Below, piece by piece: positions 16,576 to 25,709 of a DNA stretch of 64,000 nucleotides. Origin of the DNA: Aquirufa aurantiipilula. Lineage in GTDB: Bacteria > Bacteroidota > Bacteroidia > Cytophagales > Spirosomataceae. The stretch spans positions 66,716-130,715 of the forward strand of contig NZ_JAANOG010000006.1 of the NCBI RefSeq assembly GCF_019923745.1, in the 5' to 3' direction. Position numbers and translations under genes: made by a program. Within the stretch, counting starts at the first letter, position 1. Each line of letters begins with the position of its first letter. Under the pieces are notes generated by a model that was not told the origin of the DNA, made no database searches, and saw only the letters and a list, made by a program, of their open reading frames with translations.

Positions 16576-17217
16576 TTAATCATGTTCCGCAGCTTGGCGA
16601 AGCGTATCCAAGAATACCTGCAAAGGCTGCGCTCCTGGGATTCCATATCGACGATTGAACACGAAAAATGGTACACCTTTCAAGCCCAAGCTAATCCCTT
16701 CCTGCGTATCCTGTCTTACTCGATAAGCCAATTCATCATTCACCAAAGCTGCTAAAATGGCCTCTTTTTCTAATCCTACCGATTCCCCAATAGCCACCAA
16801 ATCCGTTTCTAAGGCCAAGTTTTTCCCCTCCACAAAATAGGCTTCAAAAAGCTTTTCCTCGATTTCATTATCCTTTTTTTGCTCTTTGGCCAACTGAATT
16901 AACTGATGTGCTTTCATGGAATTGGCAACCACCAAACGATCAAACTGGTAATTCAATCCTACATGAGCAGCCATATCAGCTACATTTTGGTGCATCTCCT
17001 TCGATTTCTCCACACTGATTCCCTTACGATCCGCTAAGTATTCATAAATATTCACTGGCTCCTCGAAATGCATCGGAATGCTAGGATCCAGTTGATAACT
17101 TTTCCATTCAATTTCAATCGCTGTGTTAGAATCAAATTGTTCCAACGCCTTTTCTAAATGTCGTTTTCCGATGTAACAAAAGGGACACATGATATCACTC
17201 CAAATTTCTATTTTCAT
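16576..17217 (-). CDS. DsbA family oxidoreductase (FrnE-like)
   Basis: 213 residues, no signal peptide, so cytoplasmic. Starts directly with the thioredoxin-fold strand and active site IWSDIMCPFCYIG (C11-P-F-C14). The helical insert and the cis-Pro-region GLKGVPFFVFN are those of the FrnE/2-hydroxychromene-2-carboxylate isomerase-like group (LEKALEQF; MKAHQLIQLAKEQ). FrnE-type proteins act in cytosolic thiol-disulfide exchange, often under oxidative stress, or in polyketide tailoring; the first is more likely here because no polyketide genes are near. Confidence 0.88.
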   Translation of the reverse strand: MKIEIWSDIMCPFCYIGKRHLEKALEQFDSNTAIEIEWKSYQLDPSIPMHFEEPVNIYEYLADRKGISVEKSKEMHQNVADMAAHVGLNYQFDRLVVANSMKAHQLIQLAKEQKKDNEIEEKLFEAYFVEGKNLALETDLVAIGESVGLEKEAILAALVNDELAYRVRQDTQEGISLGLKGVPFFVFNRRYGIPGAQPLQVFLDTLRQAAEHD

Positions 17218-17331
17218 CTTGGCTAGTTTAATGTTCCAAAACCGAATTTCGCATATAAAAAGTTCCGATTCGAATATTTGAGTAAATTGTACAAAGCAAC
17301 TTTAGCTTTTAACCAACTCAATCATCAAGCC

Positions 17332-17682
17332 ATGAAACCTCTCCCATTCAGCATTGCCTATTTTTATCTCTTCCTTTCTATTGTTGGAGGTTCAATCACT
17401 TTTTATTTTGTTTGGCTAGGTATGCAAGAACAAAACGGAAATTTTGACGTCATGCAATTTGTTCAAAGTACATGGACCAGTTATTATGCCAAAAGTTTAA
17501 CTTTCGATTTCTGGACAGGAACCACAGCAGGGACTTTTTTCATGCTGGTGGAAGGCTATCGATTGCAAATGAAAAATAAAGGGTTGTATATCTTGGCAAC
17601 TTTTCTGATAGGCTACGCTTTTGCATTCCCTCTTTTCTTGTTTTTCAGACATAAAAAAATATCACTCACACCCGCAATATGA
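17332..17682 (+). CDS. DUF2834-like small membrane protein
   Basis: 116 residues from ATG 17332 (MKPLPFSIAYFYLF). A TTG 54 bases upstream is in frame but would add a polar stretch before the first helix, so I prefer the ATG. Three hydrophobic segments (about 7-28, 55-75 and 86-108) surround a conserved-looking FDFWTGTTAGTFFMLVEGYR stretch, as in DUF2834 proteins. Function unknown. Its stop overlaps the next gene's ATG by 4 bases (ATGA), so the two are translationally coupled. Confidence 0.7.
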   Translation: MKPLPFSIAYFYLFLSIVGGSITFYFVWLGMQEQNGNFDVMQFVQSTWTSYYAKSLTFDFWTGTTAGTFFMLVEGYRLQMKNKGLYILATFLIGYAFAFPLFLFFRHKKISLTPAI

Positions 17683-18365
17683 AACATTGGCTATACTTAT
17701 TGATTCTTTCCCCAATTTCTCTATTTGCTCAAGATACTCTGCTAGTTCAGCATGTTACCGACTTCACCATCGATGGTCAAGCGACCCATATGGCTTGGCA
17801 ACAAAGCAAATGGTATCCTTTACCCGCTAGGAATGAATTAGCTAAGGAACTGGAAACTAGATTTAAAATCCTGTATTCCGACAAAGGTATGTATGTGTAT
17901 TTGGAGGGTAAAGACCGAAAAATAAGCACAACTTTTCAGAACGATTTTGAAGATTTATACCAAGCAGATGTATTCGAAGTGTTTTTCCATCCAAATCCTT
18001 CTGTGCCTCTTTATTTTGAATATGAAATCAATCCTTTGGAAAAAGAACTCGTCTTAATGGTACCAAATTCGAATGGCAAATTTTACGGTTGGTTACCCTG
18101 GCATTATGAAGGAGAAAGAAAAGTTCAAAAGAAGGTTTCTTTCAAACACATTCCAGGTGGCACAGGTGCTTGGTCAGCTGAACTATTTATCCCTTTCACT
18201 TTGCTCACTCCCTTAGAAAATGTTCCAGCAAAACCAGGATCCATATGGAAAGGCAATTTTTGTAGGCTAGATTATGATTCAGGAAAAATGGCGAAATGGT
18301 CCTGGTCTCCATTGCCAGGTACATTCCACGACTATAAAAAATATGGGGTCTTTCTGTTTAAATAG
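17679..18365 (+). CDS. Secreted CBM9-like carbohydrate-binding / DOMON-fold protein
   Basis: 228 residues, signal peptide 1-17 (LFAQ). The rest matches a single CBM9-like beta-sandwich: an opening FTIDGQATHMAWQQSKWYPL, FKILYSDKGMYVYLEGKD, ADVFEVFFHP, YFEYEINPL and a closing W-SPLPGTFHDYKKYGVFLF. Such stand-alone CBM9-like proteins in Bacteroidota are thought to bind sugars or saccharide ends outside the cell; catalysis is not evident. Coupled to the small membrane protein upstream. A hairpin overlapping the stop separates it from the convergent PIG-L gene. Confidence 0.78.
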   Translation: MKHWLYLLILSPISLFAQDTLLVQHVTDFTIDGQATHMAWQQSKWYPLPARNELAKELETRFKILYSDKGMYVYLEGKDRKISTTFQNDFEDLYQADVFEVFFHPNPSVPLYFEYEINPLEKELVLMVPNSNGKFYGWLPWHYEGERKVQKKVSFKHIPGGTGAWSAELFIPFTLLTPLENVPAKPGSIWKGNFCRLDYDSGKMAKWSWSPLPGTFHDYKKYGVFLFK

Positions 18366-18373
18366 ACCCCATA
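18342..18373. terminator. Bidirectional hairpin between convergent genes
   Basis: TATGGGGTCT (18342-18351) pairs perfectly with AGACCCCATA (18364-18373) over 10 bp with a 12-base loop. It overlaps the stop codon of the CBM9-like gene and ends 3 bases from the stop of the convergent PIG-L gene. A shared terminator is the simplest reading; T-runs are weak. Confidence 0.6.
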
Positions 18374-18375
18374 CC

Positions 18376-19254
18376 TTATTTCCCTAGCATAGGAAATAAT
18401 CGACGAATATCTTGTTCCGTTGGTTGCGTTCCGTATTCACAAATTTCAAATGCTTCGGCATATTTAGCTTGATCAGCACGGGATTTACCGTACCATTTTT
18501 CTAAGGTTTTTCTTACCTCAGGATTGGGTGCTTGAACTCGTTTAGCCAATAAATACTCCTTGTGTTTGGCCGGATCTTTTGGCACCTCATTTTCGTAGTT
18601 TCCTATCCAAGGCAACCACTCATAAAATTGAGATTGATGAGCATCTAAGCCAGCTAATTTTTTGTCCAGAACTGGTGTTATATCGACAGCAATATCTGCT
18701 TGAAAAGGATTAGGCTTTTTGAAATTATCTTGAAAATACAAGAATACTGGGTTCTTTCTCAAGGGTTCTACATCAGGTGCCACATTGGGCACACCTACCA
18801 TAAAGGCTGCATCTTGAACCAAAACGCCCGTATATCGGTGATCAGGATGGTAGTCATTTGAGCGTGGAGCAATCACCACATCTGCTTTCCATTCTCGTAT
18901 TTTTCGGATGATTTGCAAACGAATTTCTAAACTAGGTAAAAGCTCCCCATCATGATTATCCAATACATCATAGGAAACACCTAATCTGCGAGCCACCTCT
19001 TTGGTTTCTGCAATTCTTCTTTTTGCCAACATCCCTCCACCTTCTGTTTGATGTCCTGCATCTCCATTGGTAACTGATACAAATTTAACATGATGGCCCA
19101 TAGCCACAAACAAGGCCGCCGTTCCTCCGCTCTTGATATCGCAATCATCCGGATGCGCACCTATCATGATAATTTGCAATGGGCGATCTTGCGCACTAAT
19201 GTTCCAAGTGACTACACAGGCCATTAAAACGGTTAAAAGAATTCCTTTTTTCAT
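18376..19254 (-). CDS. Secreted PIG-L family deacetylase
   Basis: 292 residues with signal peptide 1-21 (ISAQ). The zinc-site motif is AHPDD (H34-P-D36-D37), with the third ligand in YHPDHRYTG. PIG-L enzymes deacetylate N-acetylglucosamine-containing glycolipids or glycosides; being exported, this one probably acts on an environmental or cell-surface glycan. It begins 12 bases after the GH31 gene, so the two form an operon that may first trim a glycoside and then deacetylate it (inference). Confidence 0.88.
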   Translation of the reverse strand: MKKGILLTVLMACVVTWNISAQDRPLQIIMIGAHPDDCDIKSGGTAALFVAMGHHVKFVSVTNGDAGHQTEGGGMLAKRRIAETKEVARRLGVSYDVLDNHDGELLPSLEIRLQIIRKIREWKADVVIAPRSNDYHPDHRYTGVLVQDAAFMVGVPNVAPDVEPLRKNPVFLYFQDNFKKPNPFQADIAVDITPVLDKKLAGLDAHQSQFYEWLPWIGNYENEVPKDPAKHKEYLLAKRVQAPNPEVRKTLEKWYGKSRADQAKYAEAFEICEYGTQPTEQDIRRLFPMLGK

Positions 19255-19266
19255 CTGTTATTCAGT

Positions 19267-21417
19267 TTATTTTGTCATAAATGTCCAAGTAATTTCAGGC
19301 AAATACCCAAAGTTCGAATGAGGAGCTACTTGTTTTGGATAAGCTTCTAATTGCCCATTGCTTCCTTGTTTCACCCCAAATTCAGTCCAACTATGAGCGC
19401 CCTTTTCAAAATTGAAAGTCCGGCCGTCATCATCGTATAATTTCCAAGTACCTGCTTTCTGACCATAATGTCGAATTTCTAAAGCAAATGCTTGTCCGTC
19501 TTTGGGGGCTTGTCGGTGTACTGGCACCATGGGAATCAATGCCCCATCTTTGACAAAAAGAGGAATCTTATCTAAACTTGGGCTAATCTGTATTTTTTGA
19601 TTTTCACCAGCTAATTTCCCAGTATAAAAGTCATACCATTTCCCTTCAGGTAAATAAACTTCGCGCGTTTTCTCTCCCGCAAACATAGGTGCCACTAAGA
19701 TAAAATCGCCCATCATGTACTGATCCTTGATATCGTTTTTAACACTCATTCCATAAGGATTTTCCGTTGCATCCACCTTCCCCTTGGCCCCCTGAGGTTT
19801 GTAGCCAAATCCATCTACTAGATTCATCGCTCTAAAAGGAGGCTTCCCTTCAAAACGATACTGGGCAAAGGTCGTGTAGAGATATGGAAGTAGTTGCATC
19901 CGTAAATTCGCCACATCACTAACTGCTTTTTCTACTTCAGGAAAAGACCATGGTTTTGTCCCATCCGACCAAGCATTCAACATGGCCATGGGCGAAAAAC
20001 AAACTGATTGCATCCTTCTAACCCATTCCTCTGCCGATTTAGATGCTCTAACTTCTGGTGTCCAAAGCACTCCAATAAAACTAGAATTAACTAATGCCGT
20101 TATAAAATCTTTGTGGCTATAATAATCATTGTAAATCACATAGGGCAAAGAACTTGAACCCGCATTGGAAGCACGGATCAAACCATAGGTTCTTTTGTTT
20201 TTCTCCTTGTACCAAGAACTAGTCATTTCTTGTACCATCAAACCATATATTTGTCGCATCTGTTCGGCACTCGTTCCAGATGGAAACGTGGCCACATCTG
20301 GCCAAATCCAATTGTCGTATCCATCAACCTCATCGATTTTATAGCCTCCCACGCCAATATCCAAATGGTTTTTTACAAAATGATCCTTGACTAATTTTCT
20401 TGCCTGGGGCAAAGTAAAATCTGGAACTATTCCATTCCAAACTAGGTGGGAACCCGTGTATTTTTTCATTCCTGCATACAAGGAAGACTTCGGCGAAATA
20501 TAAGGATTCAACCAGAGATTGGCCGATAAGCCCATGCGGGCTAAGGTATCTAAAAAGGCTTTGGGACGAGGAAAACGACCCGGATCCCATTCAAAAGTAC
20601 AAGGATAAGACGCAGAATGCCAGCCTGGTTCTACACCAATAAAATCCAAAGGAAATTGATGTGTTTCAAAGCTCTTTGCCTCCTTGATGATGTCATCTTG
20701 ACTAAACAAAGTCGGAACTCGTTGGGTAAAACCTAATCCCCATTTAGGTGGCAAATAACCTCCACCATTGAATAAATTATACCGCTGAACTACCTGCATA
20801 GGACTTGGTCCAGCAAAAACATATATACTAGCTCCATCGGCAGGAATCAAGACTTCCAACACATCTGAAGGGGGTTGTGAATCCCAATTTTTATCCGAAT
20901 TTCGATCTTGTATGGGAGCTGGACGCTTGGCGTCAGCACGGACATTAGATCCCGCATAAACTGTCATATAAGACGCAGCGTCGATTAAAACACCATAACC
21001 TTTGGATGAAACATAAAAAGGAACTGGTGCATGGGTGCGTCCATTATCTTTTCCCCCATAATGGTCTACATGCAAGTTTAAAATCCGTCCTCGTTGATTG
21101 ACCGTTTGAAAATTCAATCCCAAACCAAAAACCTGCTCCTCTTGACTCAAAGGAAAACGAAGGTATATTTTTTTATCAATTAGCTGAATTTTGATGTCCT
21201 CTTTCGACAAAGGGAATTTTTCATTGGGCAACTTGCCTAATGCTTCATGAAGGGCATTAGCGCCCGCTGCTTGGAGTAAACTGATATGGCGGGGATTCCC
21301 TATTTGCGTTTTCCAAACACCTGGCTGAACTTCTTTCCACAGACTTCCCTTTTGAGCAAAAAGAGATAAAGAAAAAAATAGATAAATAATGGTCCCCAAA
21401 TTGCGCATTGGATTCAT
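19267..21417 (-). CDS. Secreted glycoside hydrolase family 31
   Basis: 716 residues with an N-terminal signal (MRNLGTIIYLFFSLSLFAQ). The GH31 layout is clear: an N-terminal beta-sandwich (EEQVFGLGLNFQ; VPFYVSSKGYGVLID), a TIM barrel with GYLPPKWGLGF and ANLWLNPYISP, and the nucleophile segment GYKIDEVDGYDNW near residue 360, then LPYLYTTFAQY and a C-terminal beta-domain. GH31 covers alpha-glucosidases, alpha-xylosidases and others; the specificity is not readable. The EVDGYDNW context differs from the classic WxDMNE of alpha-glucosidases. Operonic with the PIG-L deacetylase. Start may be 21417 or the ATG at 21408. Confidence 0.9.
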   Translation of the reverse strand: MNPMRNLGTIIYLFFSLSLFAQKGSLWKEVQPGVWKTQIGNPRHISLLQAAGANALHEALGKLPNEKFPLSKEDIKIQLIDKKIYLRFPLSQEEQVFGLGLNFQTVNQRGRILNLHVDHYGGKDNGRTHAPVPFYVSSKGYGVLIDAASYMTVYAGSNVRADAKRPAPIQDRNSDKNWDSQPPSDVLEVLIPADGASIYVFAGPSPMQVVQRYNLFNGGGYLPPKWGLGFTQRVPTLFSQDDIIKEAKSFETHQFPLDFIGVEPGWHSASYPCTFEWDPGRFPRPKAFLDTLARMGLSANLWLNPYISPKSSLYAGMKKYTGSHLVWNGIVPDFTLPQARKLVKDHFVKNHLDIGVGGYKIDEVDGYDNWIWPDVATFPSGTSAEQMRQIYGLMVQEMTSSWYKEKNKRTYGLIRASNAGSSSLPYVIYNDYYSHKDFITALVNSSFIGVLWTPEVRASKSAEEWVRRMQSVCFSPMAMLNAWSDGTKPWSFPEVEKAVSDVANLRMQLLPYLYTTFAQYRFEGKPPFRAMNLVDGFGYKPQGAKGKVDATENPYGMSVKNDIKDQYMMGDFILVAPMFAGEKTREVYLPEGKWYDFYTGKLAGENQKIQISPSLDKIPLFVKDGALIPMVPVHRQAPKDGQAFALEIRHYGQKAGTWKLYDDDGRTFNFEKGAHSWTEFGVKQGSNGQLEAYPKQVAPHSNFGYLPEITWTFMTK

Positions 21418-21612
21418 GTTTTAAAGGCTTAGAGATTCAAATATGTCCAAATATTCATGGAAGAACAAATCAACCTAATTTTGCCTGCTATTGACCGGAT
21501 TCTCTAGTCATTCATGATATGAAATCTCATTCATTTTCTAACCAGAGACCATTTGTCATAATTCATGCCTCATTTTGAAATATTTAATCTTATTTTGGTC
21601 AAAAGGCTTATC

Positions 21613-21987
21613 ATGAAATATCTGTTAAAACTAGAATCTTTAGGCTTATTTGCCTTGAGTATTTGGGCATACATGGAGTTTTTCCCAAATCAATGGGGCA
21701 CATTTGCTTGGCTGATTTTAGCTCCTGACCTTTCATTTTTAGCTGTTGTCCTTTCAAAAAAATTAGGACTACAAGCCTATAATCTATTTCATCACCAAGG
21801 AATAATCGCTTTGGGGATTCTGCTTGGTGGTATTGGACACATACCACTTCTTCTACAAATAAGCCTCATTTTTATGGCGCATAGCACCATCGATAGGGTG
21901 CTAGGATATGGCTTAAAATTAGAAAGTTTCGAGCACACACATTTAGGATGGATAGGAAAAAGTAAGTTCAAAAACCATGAGCAATAG
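21613..21987 (+). CDS. DUF4260 membrane protein
   Basis: 124 residues from ATG 21613 (MKYLLKLESLGLF); an in-frame ATG at 21565 would add 16 residues and is less likely. Contains the DUF4260 signature regions LESLGLFALSIWAY, LAPDLSFLA, YNLFHHQGI and the C-terminal HSTIDRVLGYGLKLESFEHTH. Three to four membrane helices. Function is not known for the family. Overlaps the TfoX-C gene by 11 bases. Confidence 0.8.
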   Translation: MKYLLKLESLGLFALSIWAYMEFFPNQWGTFAWLILAPDLSFLAVVLSKKLGLQAYNLFHHQGIIALGILLGGIGHIPLLLQISLIFMAHSTIDRVLGYGLKLESFEHTHLGWIGKSKFKNHEQ

Positions 21988-22234
21988 ACGCCTCGAAGAT
22001 ATTCGCAATTTTGGCCCATATACCACAGGTATTCTCAACCAAATTGGTATTTATACCGAACAAGATTTATTATCGACCGATTATCTGAGCATCTCCGAAA
22101 AACTAGTAGAAAAAGGTATTCAACCTAATTTAAACATCTTCTATGGAATTGAAATGGCCTTACAAGGTAAAGTTTGGACCGAAATTACTGGGCAAGAAAA
22201 ACAAGAAATCAAACAATTATTGGGCCGAAAATAA
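21977..22234 (+). CDS. TfoX C-terminal domain protein
   Basis: 85 residues forming only the TfoX/Sxy C-terminal domain (RRLEDIRNFGPYTTGILNQIG, a helix-hairpin-helix-like start, and a GIEMALQGKVW segment). In Proteobacteria the full protein is a competence coactivator; stand-alone C-terminal domains are widespread and their role is not known. I would not infer competence from it. Its 5' end overlaps DUF4260. Confidence 0.75.
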   Translation: MSNRRLEDIRNFGPYTTGILNQIGIYTEQDLLSTDYLSISEKLVEKGIQPNLNIFYGIEMALQGKVWTEITGQEKQEIKQLLGRK

Positions 22235-22294
22235 AAGCCATTCGGTAAATATTTAGTCGACCCTACAGCCATTCTAAGCATTTTGATGTAGTTT

Positions 22295-22321
22295 AGATTC
22301 ATCGAATAGACGAATCTTTTT
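22295..22321 (+). terminator. Possible weak terminator after the TfoX-C gene
   Basis: AGATTCATC and GACGAATCT pair with one mismatch around a 5-base loop and are followed by five T. It ends only 7 bases before the next gene's ATG, so it could equally be a leader structure. Confidence 0.35.
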
Positions 22322-22327
22322 AAACAT

Positions 22328-22645
22328 ATGGAAACTAAATATTTATTACATCACGTATTCTTTTGGTTAAATAACCCTGAGTCTACGGAGGACCGAAACA
22401 AGCTCATTGAAGGATTAAACACCCTTAAAGGCATTGATGCCATCCAAAAAATACACATTGGGGTATTGGCTTCCACTGAAAAAAGAGATGTAGTGGATAC
22501 TTCATGGGACGTATCAGAATTGATGTTTTTTGAAAATGAAAAAGATCAAAAAATATATCAAGACCACCTCATTCACCAAGATTTTGTTAAAAACTACAGC
22601 CATTTATGGAAAAAAGTCGTGGTTTTTGATGCGCAAGACGTATAA
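22328..22645 (+). CDS. Dabb (stress-responsive alpha/beta barrel) protein
   Basis: 105 residues. Ferredoxin-like Dabb domain: begins with HHVFFWLNNPESTEDRNKLIEGL, has IQKIHIGV in the second strand and VSELMFFENEKDQKIYQDH followed by HQDFVKNYSHLWKKVVVFD. Dabb proteins dimerise; most in Bacteroidota have no assigned function. Followed by a clear intrinsic terminator. Confidence 0.85.
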   Translation: METKYLLHHVFFWLNNPESTEDRNKLIEGLNTLKGIDAIQKIHIGVLASTEKRDVVDTSWDVSELMFFENEKDQKIYQDHLIHQDFVKNYSHLWKKVVVFDAQDV

Positions 22646-22656
22646 TAAATCTCCTT

Positions 22657-22683
22657 AAAAGAGCCTTTAGGGGCTCTTTTTTT
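22657..22683 (+). terminator. Rho-independent terminator
   Basis: Stem AAAAGAGCC/GGCTCTTTT (9 bp) with a 6-base loop and a continuing run of T, 12 bases after the Dabb gene stop. Typical intrinsic terminator. Confidence 0.85.
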
Positions 22684-22694
22684 AAACCTATACC

Positions 22695-23408
22695 ATGAAA
22701 ATAACACGTTGGATAGGCCTGATGGCCTGCTTTCTTGGCTTTAGTATTCAGGCTTTGAGTCAAGCTTCACAAACTGATTACTTACAAGAAATCAAACAAG
22801 AGTTGGTCAAAGAATGGCCAAAAAATCGCATAATCAATTTAGTATTCCACGGGCATTCTGTTCCAGCGGGATATTTCAAAACCCCTGTAGTAAATACCTT
22901 AGGAGCTTATCCCTACCAAGTATTAAAGTCGCTCAAGGAGCAATACCCTTTTGCAGCCATTAACATCATCAATACATCCATAGGTGGGGAAAACGCGGAA
23001 AAAGGGGCCGCTAGGTTTGAACAAGATGTTTTGAGCCATCGTCCAGACGTCATTTTTATAGATTATGTCCTCAATGATCGAGGGATTGGTTTAGAAAGAG
23101 CTAAAAATGCATGGGTAAAAATGATTCAAATGGCTCAATCAAAGGGAATCAAGGTCATATTATTAAGTGCCTCACCGGACCAAAGGGTAGATATTTTAGA
23201 TACAAATTCCATTTTAGACCAGCATGGTCAGCAAGTCCAAGAATTAGCTAAAACTCATCAGGTAGGTTTTGTGGATACATATACACTTTTTCGGAATCAA
23301 GTGAAGGCTTCTACTCCTATTTCAGACTTGATGTCGCAAGTAAATCACCCCAATGAAAAAGGGCACGCATTGATTTCTACTGAGTTGATGAAATTTTTCA
23401 ATAGGTAA
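22695..23408 (+). CDS. Secreted SGNH/GDSL-type hydrolase
   Basis: 237 residues with a signal peptide (1-22, IQALSQ). SGNH blocks are altered but recognisable: block I GHSVPAGYFKT (Ser nucleophile in a GHS context), block II IGGENAEKG (Gly), block III DYVLNDRG (Asn), and block V NHPNEKGH with the Asp/His-type pair reduced to N-H. These are esterases or acetylxylan/rhamnogalacturonan-acetylesterase-like enzymes, so glycan deacetylation outside the cytoplasm is likely. Starts 12 bases after a terminator, so it probably has its own promoter within the hairpin region. Confidence 0.8.
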   Translation: MKITRWIGLMACFLGFSIQALSQASQTDYLQEIKQELVKEWPKNRIINLVFHGHSVPAGYFKTPVVNTLGAYPYQVLKSLKEQYPFAAINIINTSIGGENAEKGAARFEQDVLSHRPDVIFIDYVLNDRGIGLERAKNAWVKMIQMAQSKGIKVILLSASPDQRVDILDTNSILDQHGQQVQELAKTHQVGFVDTYTLFRNQVKASTPISDLMSQVNHPNEKGHALISTELMKFFNR

Positions 23409-23547
23409 GGCAACTTTGGCTACTAAAAATGGTACGCAACTACTTCCAGTCCAACGAATTCCTAACTATGATTTCTTGTGTGATTATAGAAGATTGTAAT
23501 TAAAAGGCAAAATGCCCCATCAAATTCTATATTTAAAAATAAAACGA

Positions 23548-23555
23548 TAATTTTG
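23548..23555 (+). promoter_or_regulatory. Bacteroidota-type -7 element before the glycan cluster
   Basis: TAATTTTG fits the TANNTTTG consensus, 30 bases before the first epimerase ATG. No exact TTG is seen at the ideal -33 distance, so confidence is moderate. Confidence 0.5.
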
Positions 23556-23585
23556 TCTTTGATTTAATCCAATTATTTAAGCTAC

Positions 23586-24641
23586 ATGTCAAAAAAATTA
23601 ATGGTTACCGGTTCTCTGGGATTAATTGGTTCAGAAGTGAGCGAATATTTCTTAGAAAAGGGCTGGGAAGTGCACGGAATAGACAACAATCAAAGAGCCG
23701 TATTTTTTGGTTCACAAGGTGACAATTCGACGAACCAAGATCGATTAGCCAAGTTTGGAAATTCCTATCAGCATCATACAATCGACATTCGCGACCGTCA
23801 AGCTGTCCTAGATTTAATCCCGAAAATAAGTCCTGATGCCATTGTGCACACTGCTGCACAACCTAGTCATGACCGAGCAGCTTCTATTCCATTTGAAGAC
23901 TTCGATACCAATGCCGTTGGTACATTTAATTTATTAGAATCCTTGCGCAGATACAGTACTTCGGTACCATTTGTTCATTTATCTACCAATAAAGTGTACG
24001 GCGATGCTCCCAATTTCATCCCAATGAAAGAATTGGAAACACGCTTTGACTATGATGATGATACCTATGAACATGGTATTGCGGAAAGCTTTAGCATTGA
24101 CCAATCCAAACACTCGCTTTTTGGTGCATCCAAAGTATCAGCTGATATTTCAGTTCAAGAATATGGACGTTATTTTAACATGCCAACTGCCTGTTTGCGT
24201 GGTGGTTGTTTAACCGGACCTAACCATGCGGGAGTGGAATTACATGGCTTTCTTAGCTATTTGATTAAATGCAATTTAGAACAAAAAGAATACACCGTTT
24301 TTGGATATAAAGGGAAACAGGTACGAGATAATATACACTCTTATGATGTAGCCAGATTCATTGAGGAATTTATCCAAGCCCCTCGTGTAGCTGAAGTTTA
24401 TAACATCGGAGGAGGAAAAGCTAATTCGGTTTCTATTTTAGAAGCTTTTGATATTATTTCTAAGATTAGCGGTATTCCCATGAAATATAAATACGATGAA
24501 ACCAATCGCATAGGTGATCATATTTGCTACTACTCTGACTTGCGTAAAATGAAGTCTCATTATCCAAATTGGGACATAACTAAATCTTTGGAAGACGTGT
24601 TCCAAGATATTTACAACCGTTACATGGAAGCCAAAGCATAA
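23586..24641 (+). CDS. NAD-dependent sugar epimerase, CDP-paratose 2-epimerase-like
   Basis: 351 residues, extended SDR. Rossmann motif TGSLGLIGS near residues 8-16; [15 protein letters not shown] in the substrate region; [16 protein letters not shown] and a [17 protein letters not shown] segment as in RfbE/Tyv-type CDP-paratose epimerases. At the usual Tyr-x-x-x-Lys site it reads [10 protein letters not shown], i.e. Phe for Tyr. Product: a CDP- or NDP-bound deoxyhexose or related sugar for surface glycan. First gene of a five-gene plus-strand cluster; its stop overlaps the next ATG (ATAATGA). Confidence 0.82.
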   Translation: MSKKLMVTGSLGLIGSEVSEYFLEKGWEVHGIDNNQRAVFFGSQGDNSTNQDRLAKFGNSYQHHTIDIRDRQAVLDLIPKISPDAIVHTAAQPSHDRAASIPFEDFDTNAVGTFNLLESLRRYSTSVPFVHLSTNKVYGDAPNFIPMKELETRFDYDDDTYEHGIAESFSIDQSKHSLFGASKVSADISVQEYGRYFNMPTACLRGGCLTGPNHAGVELHGFLSYLIKCNLEQKEYTVFGYKGKQVRDNIHSYDVARFIEEFIQAPRVAEVYNIGGGKANSVSILEAFDIISKISGIPMKYKYDETNRIGDHICYYSDLRKMKSHYPNWDITKSLEDVFQDIYNRYMEAKA

Positions 24642-25705
24642 TGAAGATACTCATCACTGGGGGTTGTGGTTTTGTCGGCTCAAATTTAGCGGCTCTTTTC
24701 AAACAACATCTTGTTGATTGTGAAGTTTATTGCCTAGATAATTTGTCGAGAAGAGGTTCAGAATTAAACCTCAATAAAATCCTTCCGCTAGGAGTAAAAT
24801 TTGTTCACGGTGATGTCCGAATCAAAACGGATTTTGATCGAATTCCAAAAGTAGATGTGGTCATTGATGCGGCGGCAGAACCTTCTGTACTAGCAGGCAG
24901 TCAGGCTGGTGAATTGGAATATTTAATTGATACCAATTTAAACGGGACCATCAATACACTGTATTTTGCCAAAAAACATCAAGCAGCATTTATCTTTCTT
25001 TCGACTAGTCGGGTATATCCTTACAACAGTTTATCCGACATTCAATACCAAAAAGAGGAAAAGCGTTTTGTTTTATCCCATCAACAAGCCTATGAAGGGC
25101 TCAGTGAAAAAGGAGTAGCAGAAAATTTTCCATTAGCGGGATTGAGGTCATTATATGGCGCTACTAAGCTTTCTTCAGAATACATCATTCAAGAATTTGC
25201 GCATAATTTTGTAATCCCAACGGTCATTAATCGTTGTGGCGTTTTAAGTGGTCCATACCAAATGGGCAAAATTGACCAAGGGGTTATTGTACTCTGGATG
25301 GCTAAACACTTTTGGAATAAATCACTTTCCTACATTGGTTTTGGGGGAAATGGCCAACAAATTCGAGATGTACTGCACGTCAAAGATTTGTTCCGATTGG
25401 TCCTATGGCAAATTCAGCACCTAGATTTACACCATGGTCAAATATTCAATGTGGGGGGAGGGCTAGAGAACAGTGTTTCCTTAGCTGAATTAACTGAACT
25501 TTGCGTTCAAATTACAGGAAATAAGATTCCGATTAGTTCTTCTGCAGAAAACCGACCGGGAGATCTACCAATTTATATCACGGATAATAGTCGAATTACC
25601 GATTTCAGCCAGTGGAAACCTGAAATAAGTGTCCCTACTTTATTGGAAGAGGTTCATGATTGGTTTATTCAGGATCAAGCATTTCTACAACCCATTTTAT
25701 CCTAG
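24641..25705 (+). CDS. NAD-dependent sugar epimerase/dehydratase (paratose-epimerase-like)
   Basis: 354 residues, related to the previous gene but with the full catalytic set: TGGCGFVGSN at 7-16, FLSTSRVYP, and SLYGATKLSSEYII with Tyr and Lys in place. INRCGVLSGPYQMGK and QQIRDVLHVKDL match the CDP-paratose/tyvelose branch. Overlaps the upstream gene's stop by one base and ends 4 bases before the glycosyltransferase. Two successive epimerases suggest a two-step modification of one nucleotide sugar, or two different sugars; which one is not decidable. Confidence 0.82.
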   Translation: MKILITGGCGFVGSNLAALFKQHLVDCEVYCLDNLSRRGSELNLNKILPLGVKFVHGDVRIKTDFDRIPKVDVVIDAAAEPSVLAGSQAGELEYLIDTNLNGTINTLYFAKKHQAAFIFLSTSRVYPYNSLSDIQYQKEEKRFVLSHQQAYEGLSEKGVAENFPLAGLRSLYGATKLSSEYIIQEFAHNFVIPTVINRCGVLSGPYQMGKIDQGVIVLWMAKHFWNKSLSYIGFGGNGQQIRDVLHVKDLFRLVLWQIQHLDLHHGQIFNVGGGLENSVSLAELTELCVQITGNKIPISSSAENRPGDLPIYITDNSRITDFSQWKPEISVPTLLEEVHDWFIQDQAFLQPILS

Positions 25706-25709
25706 AGGT

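Noticed and set aside
21977-22234. Competence regulator TfoX
   Set aside because: Only the C-terminal domain is present and no competence genes are close.
25629-25709. Upstream ATG for the GT2 gene
   Set aside because: It is within the upstream epimerase gene and the family N terminus is IVIPAYNEEGS.
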